Made by a program: the position numbers and the translations under genes
Assembly: GCA_036676195.1 (NCBI GenBank)
Contig: JAKFDK010000081.1
Coordinates: forward strand, 1 to 64,000
Reading direction: 5' to 3'
Source of the DNA: JAKFDK01 sp036676195
GTDB taxonomy: Bacteria; Bacillota; Sulfobacillia; Symbiobacteriales; ZC4RG38
DNA: 64,000 nucleotides
Shown: piece after piece, positions 59,134-64,000 of the stretch
Layout of the letters: the number at the start of each line of letters is the position of its first letter
Numbering within the stretch: the stretch's first letter is position 1
Notes under the pieces: generated by a model
Seen by the model: only the letters and a program-made list of their open reading frames with translations
Database searches by the model: none
What the model was told of the DNA's origin: nothing

Positions 59134-59204
59134 CACACCCAGGCCGGGCCAACACTGTGACCGTGTAGTCAGACGACTGGCTGCTACGAAAGGGGTAGTA
59201 ATCC

Positions 59205-59339
59205 ATGCGAATCCTTTGGTGGCTGATCGGGGCGGCGGCGCTGGTCGGTGGTGTGGTCAAAGTGCTTGGTTTTGTGCGCATGGTCGACAAGCGGCAGCCG
59301 CCACGGGCCGGGAAGGACGGAACGGAGGCCAGGCCATGA
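59205..59339 (+). CDS. Small single-pass membrane protein
   Basis: This 44-residue ORF has an AAAGGGG site ahead of ATG 59205. It reads LWWLIGAAALVGGVVKVLGF as one membrane helix, followed by a charged, Pro-rich tail. Its stop overlaps the start of the next gene as ATGA, so translational coupling supports it being real. It has no family assignment. Confidence 0.8.
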   Translation: MRILWWLIGAAALVGGVVKVLGFVRMVDKRQPPRAGKDGTEARP

Positions 59340-59839
59340 GTTATCATTTCGCGCACTTGCCGGGCGATCTGGCCGCCCACCAGGCCGAATTCCGACAACA
59401 GTTGACCGCCCTGCTGACGGACGAGTCCGACTGGCTGGCCAACCTGGCCAACACCGCCAGCCTGCTCAGCCTGCAACTGGACCGGATCAACTGGGTCGGG
59501 TTCTACCTGGTGCGCGGGCACGACCTGGTCCTGGGCCCGTTCATTGGCAAGCCCGCCTGCACCCGCATTGCCTGGGGCCGGGGGGTATGCGGCACCGCCG
59601 CCGCCCGCGGCGAAACCCTGGTGGTGCCCAACGTCCATCAGTTCCCGGGGCACATTGCCTGCGATGCGGCCTCCAGTTCCGAAATCGTGGTGCCCCTGTG
59701 GGCCGGCGGACAGGTGGTGGGCGTGCTGGATGTGGACAGCCCGCACATGGACCGCTTTGGCGATGATGAACGCCGCTACCTGGAAGAGGTGGCCGGCCTG
59801 ATTGCCCCGTACGCCGCCCGGGGGAGGGGCCGGTCATGA
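59336..59839 (+). CDS. msrC: Free methionine-(R)-sulfoxide reductase (GAF domain)
   Basis: This 167-residue GAF-fold enzyme reduces free methionine-R-sulfoxide. The active-site cysteines are in place (KPACTRI, GRGVCGTAA, HIACDAASSSEIV), with WVGFYL and GVLDVDSPHMDRF as family landmarks. ATG 59336 overlaps the small membrane protein stop, and the stop overlaps the DUF488 start (ATGA). The upstream open frame to 59093 is not protein-like. Confidence 0.93.
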   Translation: MSYHFAHLPGDLAAHQAEFRQQLTALLTDESDWLANLANTASLLSLQLDRINWVGFYLVRGHDLVLGPFIGKPACTRIAWGRGVCGTAAARGETLVVPNVHQFPGHIACDAASSSEIVVPLWAGGQVVGVLDVDSPHMDRFGDDERRYLEEVAGLIAPYAARGRGRS

Positions 59840-60186
59840 TCCAGATCAGGCGCGTATATGACCCACCCCTGCCAACGGACGGGGTGCGGGTACTATGTAC
59901 AACCCGCTGGCCGCGGGGCGTGTCCCGCCAGGCTGTGGATACCTGGAAGCGGGAACTGGGCACGCCGCCGGACCTGCTGGACCCCTGGTTGGCCGGCCGC
60001 CTCGGCCCGGATGAATTCCAGGCCGGGGTGCGGGCAGCCCTGCTGGCCCCGGCGGCGAGCGCCGCCCTGGATGAACTGGCGGCGCTGGCCCGGCAGGGAA
60101 CCGCCCTGACCCTGCTGACCAGCATCAAGGACATGACCAGGACTCACCTGGGCCTGGTGCAGGCCGCCATCGAGCAACGCCTGTAG
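59836..60186 (+). CDS. DUF488 (YeaO-like) protein
   Basis: This 116-residue protein of the DUF488 family has IQIRRVYDPP at the N-terminus, RWPRGVSR, LLDPWL and LTLLTSIKDMTRTHL. The function is unknown; it ends the nitrilase-fRMsr operon with ATGA coupling. The family's usual DPEKW/F motif is partly altered here. Confidence 0.85.
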   Translation: MIQIRRVYDPPLPTDGVRVLCTTRWPRGVSRQAVDTWKRELGTPPDLLDPWLAGRLGPDEFQAGVRAALLAPAASAALDELAALARQGTALTLLTSIKDMTRTHLGLVQAAIEQRL

Positions 60187-60253
60187 TGACGCCCGGCCGT
60201 GGTTGGCGCCGCCACCGGCCGCCTGTGTGAGTGGCGACAGAGTTTGACTCATA

Positions 60254-60316
60254 TAGATTTCTTTCTCGAAGCTTCACCCTGACCTTTCCGGGCCTGTGGC
60301 TCAATGAGAGTGCACA
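60254..60316 (+). repeat. 63-bp direct repeat R1 upstream of the two-component operon
   Basis: This segment (TAGATTTCTTTCTCGAAGCT and onward) recurs at 62562-62624 with about 80% identity. The shared core contains the palindrome GAAGCTTC and the block CCTGACCTTT/CCCGACCTTT. R1 lies about 80 bp before the response regulator start, where an autoregulatory site would be. Confidence 0.75.
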
Positions 60317-60397
60317 CACGACAAACACGGAGCCGAGCGGCAATCCGGCCGCCCGCGTCCGCCGGTTCGGTTTGGCGGAGAGCAAGGAGGACTCCAC

Positions 60398-61090
60398 ATG
60401 GGCGCCAACATCCTGTTAGTGGAGGACGACCGGGACCTGGCTGAGGCCATCCGCCTGGTCCTGGAGGACGAGGACTGGCGGGTTGAACACGTGGACGATG
60501 GGATCCAGGGGCTACGGCGGGCCCAGTCCGAAGACCATGATTTGTTGATCCTGGATATTCGTTTGCCCGGCAAGAGCGGCCTGGACATCTGCCGGGAGAT
60601 TCGCCGCACCAGCCATGTCCCGATTCTGTTCCTGACCGCCAGGGATACCGAAACAGACAAGGTGATTGGTCTGGAACTCGGCGCCGACGACTACATTGCC
60701 AAGCCTTTTGGCATGCGCGAGTTGCGCGCCCGGATAGGCGCCCTCCTCCGCCGGGCCTCGGTTCGAGTGGACGACGAGAGGCGGATTCGCGTTCACGACC
60801 TTGTCATCTTTCCGGAACGCCAGGCCGTCTACCGTGGCGAGGAACGCATCCACCTGACCCTGACGGAGTTTAACCTCCTGCTGGCCCTGGCGAGGAAACC
60901 GGGTAAGGTGCTCACACGGACCATGCTGGCCGAGCTGCTCTGGCAGACTGAGCGCAATACGGGCAGCGCCCCCACGGTGAACGTGCATATCCGCAACCTG
61001 CGGCTTAAGCTGGGGGACAACCCGGAGGAAGCCCGTTATATTGCCAGCGTCCGCGGCGCCGGGTACATGCTGATTGCGGAGGGTTTATGA
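60398..61090 (+). CDS. OmpR-family response regulator
   Basis: This 230-residue regulator has an N-terminal receiver with the acidic pair EDD (9-11), the phospho-acceptor Asp 53 (LLILDIRLPG), a switch Thr in FLTARD and AKPF. A winged helix follows (HLTLTEFNLLLALA, VNVHIRNLRLKLG, RGAGYM). ATG 60398 has AAGGAGG eight bases upstream. It is coupled to its kinase by an ATGA overlap. Confidence 0.95.
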   Translation: MGANILLVEDDRDLAEAIRLVLEDEDWRVEHVDDGIQGLRRAQSEDHDLLILDIRLPGKSGLDICREIRRTSHVPILFLTARDTETDKVIGLELGADDYIAKPFGMRELRARIGALLRRASVRVDDERRIRVHDLVIFPERQAVYRGEERIHLTLTEFNLLLALARKPGKVLTRTMLAELLWQTERNTGSAPTVNVHIRNLRLKLGDNPEEARYIASVRGAGYMLIAEGL

Positions 61091-62490
61091 CGGCCTGGCG
61101 TAGTCTGCGGGTGCGATTGGTCATCAGTTACCTGGTCATGGCTCTGCTGATGCTGACGATCGCCGGAGTCGTTTTTTGGCGGGTAGTGCGTGAATACGCC
61201 GACAGCCTCGAACGGGAACGGCGGTCTTCCTATTACGTTCAGGTTCACGATTACCTGACCGGACTGCCCGGGGGACAGTATTCACCAGACCAGGTCCTGC
61301 AGTTGCTTCGGCAAGAGTTCCCCGAGGTGCCTGTGGAAACGCTCGGACCGTCGCCCGGGGGCGTTCACGGACCAGGCCGTGGGTACTTCGGCGGTGCTCC
61401 GCCGAAGCCCAGGCCGCCCGACTCCAATAACCTCGTCTTCCCTCCCCACGGTCGCTACAATGAAGCCGGACCTGATCGCTGGGTCGATCTCTACTTCACC
61501 GCTCCGGAACCGGTTGCATTTCAGTTCACGATTCCCCCGGTTACCCCGGGGGTTGTCTTCCGAGCCTTCATGCTCCAGGTGCTGGCCGTACTTGGCTTTG
61601 CTTTTGGCCTTGCCGCACTCATTGGCTGGTGGCTCAGCCGCTGGCTCTCCCGCCCCATATCAGCCCTGTCTCAGACGACGGCTGCCGTTGCAGCGGGCAA
61701 CTACGCCCAAACGGTGGAACAGGTCGCCGTCTCCGAATTGGACGAACTGGTGACACAGTTCAACCGCATGCTCCTCAGCGTCCAGGAAAGCCTGCGGGCA
61801 TTGACGGCCGAGCGAGACCTGGCGAAGCGCTTCGCGGCCGATGCCGCCCATGAACTCAAGACACCGCTGGCCACCTTGCGCGCCTATGCGGAGGTCCTGG
61901 CCGAGCGCCCGGAGCGGCTGCAACAGGCGCTTCCTGCCGTGGAACGGCAGATTGACCGCATGGAGTATATCGTCTCCGGGTTCCTTGAAATCGCCCATAT
62001 CAGCGAAGGCACTGCCCTGCGCCTGGAGACACAAGATCTGGTGCAAGCGGTCCGGAAACTCGAACCATGGCTGCAAGACATGGTCGAGGATTACGGGCAG
62101 CAACTGGAGTTCAACGCCCCCAAGTCCCCCATGATGGTGCGCCTGGACCCCTCACTCTTGATGCGTCTGATGAATAACCTGGTTGACAACGCCTGCAAGT
62201 ATGCGCAGGAAGGAGCCACTGTGCGTGTCTCGCTGCATCAGGACGACCAATCGGCTGTGCTGAGTGTGGCGGATCAGGGGCGAGGGATCGCCGAGGCCGA
62301 CCTGCCCTATGTGTTCGAACGGTTCCGCCGGGGTATCGACACCCAGGAGATCAAAGGATCAGGGGTGGGATTGGCCATCGTGCGCGAGGCCGTGCAACGC
62401 CTGGGCGGAGAGATCGACGTTGAGAGCGCAGTCGGGATCGGCAGTACGTTCCGTGTGCGCCTGCCCCTGGTCACAGTTGTGGCTGGATAG
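61087..62490 (+). CDS. Sensor histidine kinase
   Basis: This 467-residue membrane kinase has TM1 at about 10-35, an extracytoplasmic sensor of about 120 residues rich in Pro/Gly, TM2 at about 160-185 and HAMP. The H-box is AADAAHELKTPLATLR, the N-box MNNLVDNACKYA, and the G-boxes VADQGRGIAEADLPYVFERF and GSGVGLAIV. It pairs with the upstream regulator. A terminator with a T-tract follows at 62519-62561. Confidence 0.95.
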   Translation: MTAWRSLRVRLVISYLVMALLMLTIAGVVFWRVVREYADSLERERRSSYYVQVHDYLTGLPGGQYSPDQVLQLLRQEFPEVPVETLGPSPGGVHGPGRGYFGGAPPKPRPPDSNNLVFPPHGRYNEAGPDRWVDLYFTAPEPVAFQFTIPPVTPGVVFRAFMLQVLAVLGFAFGLAALIGWWLSRWLSRPISALSQTTAAVAAGNYAQTVEQVAVSELDELVTQFNRMLLSVQESLRALTAERDLAKRFAADAAHELKTPLATLRAYAEVLAERPERLQQALPAVERQIDRMEYIVSGFLEIAHISEGTALRLETQDLVQAVRKLEPWLQDMVEDYGQQLEFNAPKSPMMVRLDPSLLMRLMNNLVDNACKYAQEGATVRVSLHQDDQSAVLSVADQGRGIAEADLPYVFERFRRGIDTQEIKGSGVGLAIVREAVQRLGGEIDVESAVGIGSTFRVRLPLVTVVAG

Positions 62491-62518
62491 AGTCAGGTCA
62501 AGTCGTTGCCTCAGAAAC

Positions 62519-62561
62519 AGCGCCGTCCAATCGCAACCGCGAGGACCGGCGCTTTTCTGTT
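62519..62561 (+). terminator. Terminator of the two-component operon
   Basis: The stem AGCGCCGTCC pairs with GGACCGGCGCT (one bulged C) and is followed by TTTTCTGTTT. It starts 29 bp after the kinase stop and directly precedes repeat R2. Confidence 0.75.
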
Positions 62562-62624
62562 TAGATTTCTTTCCCGAAGCTTCATCCCGACCTTTTGAGG
62601 CCTGTGATTAGATGAGGATGCACC
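62562..62624 (+). repeat. 63-bp direct repeat R2 upstream of the CotH remnant
   Basis: Second copy of the repeat at 60254-60316 with about 80% identity, including GAAGCTTC. It lies between the two-component terminator and the broken CotH gene, so the response regulator may control both transcription units. Confidence 0.75.
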
Positions 62625-63734
62625 TTCGCCCGGTCATGGGCGCCATCCCTGGCGTTGGCGTCGCTGGCCTGCCAACCCCGGCTACTACATGGGTCCAGTT
62701 GACGCTGAACGGACAACCCTGGGGTCTGTACCTGGCGGTGGAGCAGATTGGTCAGCCCTTCCTGCAACGCCATTTTGGCCACTGTACAAGCCGGCGCTGC
62801 AACAGGGATAGGGTGCCGATCTGAAATGGCTGGGCGACAGTTTTGACAACTACCTCGGGATCGTTTATAAAGCTAAGGGAAAGAAGTCTGACCACCAGCC
62901 GCTGCTGCAAATGCTGGACGCCCTCCATCACGGCGGCGATCTGGAACGGTATCTGGACGTTGATGGATTCCTCCGCTACCTGGCCGCCTCCACCGTCATG
63001 GCCAACTTCGACTCCTACGCCGGTCCCTTTGCGCACAATTACTACCTCTACGAGCAGAACGGCCGGTTCACCGTTCTCCCCTGGGACTTCAACATGTCGT
63101 TCAGTGGGATGGGCATGGGCCAGGCCAACAACGTGAAGATTGACGAGCCGACTGCGGGGGCGCTCTCTGAACGACCGCTGATTGCGAAGCTCCTGGCCGT
63201 TCCGGAGTATCGCGACCGGTACCATGGCTACCTCCAGGCGTTGATCACGGGTTACCTGAACCCGGAGCCGTTTGAGGCTCGCGCCCGGGCGGTTGCAGCG
63301 CTGATCGACCCCTACGTGAAGGATGACCCGACCAAGTTCTACACTTATGAGGAAGTCAAGCGGTCACTTGAAGAAGGGGTGTCGGGAACGGCCCCGGGCA
63401 TGCCGGGCGCACCAGCACAGGCCCCGGTGGCCCCGGTGGCGGCGGTGCGGTGGGCCTCCTCCCCTTCCTCCGGGCACAGGTCACGAACGTGCAGCAACAG
63501 CTTGACGGCACCTTACCCACGACGGGCAGCAATCGCACGGGGACGGGGGGACAGGGCCCCCCCGCCAGGGCCGGAGGCGCTCCGCGCGGCATGCCACGGC
63601 CAGGGCGGATGCCGCCGCCCGGAGGGTTTGGACCGGGCGGATTTCCCTTTGACCAGTTGGTGCCAATCGCCGTGGCATCGGCCTTGCTTGTGACGGGGAC
63701 CGTTCTGGTCTGGCGCCTGCGGCCCCGGGTGTAA
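62612..63734 (+). pseudogene. CotH-type spore-coat kinase, broken
   Basis: The plus strand encodes most of a CotH-family atypical kinase in pieces. The order is WVQLTLNGQPWGLYLAVEQI, a frameshift near 62780, LYKPALQQG, an in-frame TAG at 62809, then a long frame with YLAASTVMANFDSYAG and VLPWDFNMSF (the D-containing active-site region). A further frameshift near 63440 leads to a Gly/Pro-rich stretch and a C-terminal membrane helix (LVPIAVASALLVTGTVLVW) ending at 63734. The N-terminal third is missing. CotH kinases phosphorylate spore-coat proteins; this copy should not be functional unless the lesions are sequencing errors. Confidence 0.82.
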
Positions 63735-63775
63735 GAAGCCGCGTCCCATCAAAATTTTAGCTGGAGGGGTTTTGG

Positions 63776-64000
63776 ATGAAGTCCCAATGGATTCTCACCG
63801 GCATGATGCTGGCCACAATCATGGCTGCCGGTTGCGGCAGGCAGGTGGCGGGGCCGAACGCACCTGCGGCGCCCGTTGCCCCGACCCCGCAGGTGACCAC
63901 GGCACCGGCTGCCACGGCACCGGCTGCCACGGCACCGGCTGCCACCGCAACGGCCGCGCGTGCAACCAGTTCGTCCGTCACCAAATACGCGGTTGTGGCC
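63776..64000 (+). CDS. Lipoprotein, 3' end cut by window edge
   Basis: The first 75 codons encode a lipoprotein signal (basic start, hydrophobic core, lipobox MAAGC with Cys about 21). An Ala/Pro/Thr-rich linker follows in which the 15-bp unit encoding TAPAA repeats three times. The functional domain lies beyond the edge. ATG 63776 has GGAGGGG eight bases upstream. Confidence 0.8.
   Translation, partial: MKSQWILTGMMLATIMAAGCGRQVAGPNAPAAPVAPTPQVTTAPAATAPAATAPAATATAARATSSSVTKYAVVA

Overview
This 64 kb window is GC-rich (about two thirds G+C by eye). It has strong GGAGG-type ribosome binding sites, many GTG/TTG starts and dense ATGA/GTGA gene overlaps. With a CotH-type spore-coat kinase remnant, a TipAS-type MerR regulator and a selenium-linked purine/hydantoin gene cluster, this points to a high-GC, probably anaerobic or facultative, spore-forming Bacillota (Symbiobacterium/Moorella-like in flavour). 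The lineage is an inference. No rRNA, tRNA, CRISPR array or intact insertion sequence was recognised.

Layout: (1) 1-6.5 kb: sbcC (cut by the left edge)/sbcD, a membrane GAF-PAS-GGDEF-EAL protein and an MBL-fold hydrolase. (2) 6.6-10.3 kb: locus A, a three-gene minus-strand cassette of a HEPN-like protein with a cysteine-rich insert, a KGGVGR-variant SIMIBI ATPase, and a MinD-like protein with a second P-loop. (3) 10.5-14.7 kb: an HD-GYP protein, an MBL remnant, and a nucleoside-type ABC operon carrying two in-frame deletions, one of which fuses a permease to a BMP-family binding protein. (4) 14.9-29.5 kb: a catabolic cluster resembling selenium-linked purine/hydantoin clusters: two-domain xanthine dehydrogenase, XRE-cupin regulator, D-aminoacylase-like amidohydrolase, YgeY-like peptidase, threonine synthase, dihydropyrimidinase, SsnA, two dihydroorotate-dehydrogenase-like flavoproteins and a PLP enzyme. 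A tandem 275-bp repeat in it carries two copies of a 25-residue hydrophobic ORF. (5) 29.5-31.0 kb: locus B, a decayed relative of the HEPN/ATPase cassette. (6) 31.2-36.3 kb: TipAS-MerR with a textbook 19-bp-spacer promoter, a MalT/LAL-type LuxR regulator and an MFS pump. (7) 36.5-38.9 kb: a gene graveyard (PhnB, EAL and UvrD/HelD-like fragments). (8) 39.1-49.1 kb: a ten-gene minus-strand CoA operon (BadI-like ring hydrolase, CoA ligase, SsuABC-like importer, TPR protein, enoyl-CoA hydratase, hydroxyacyl-CoA dehydrogenase, acyl-CoA dehydrogenase, CoA transferase) that looks built for an alicyclic or related carboxylic acid. (9) 49.4-54.4 kb: locus C, an intact plus-strand HEPN/KGGLGR/MinD-AAA cassette whose third protein has gained a TPR tail. 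(10) 54.6-60.2 kb: a sigma-54 activator, an EamA transporter, Hsp20 and a nitrilase / small membrane protein / fRMsr / DUF488 operon. (11) 60.2-64 kb: a two-component system flanked by a roughly 63-bp direct repeat, a broken CotH gene and the start of a lipoprotein.

The most interesting system is the cassette seen three times (A, B, C): a HEPN-like protein immediately upstream of a SIMIBI ATPase whose P-loop lysine is arginine, followed in A and C by a second MinD-like/P-loop protein with the same altered motif. Copy-to-copy divergence, the lack of any partition partner and one decayed copy suggest a mobile conflict or defence module rather than housekeeping genes; that role is inference. A second theme is gene wreckage: many internal deletions, fusions and fragments, some possibly assembly artefacts, cluster at module boundaries.
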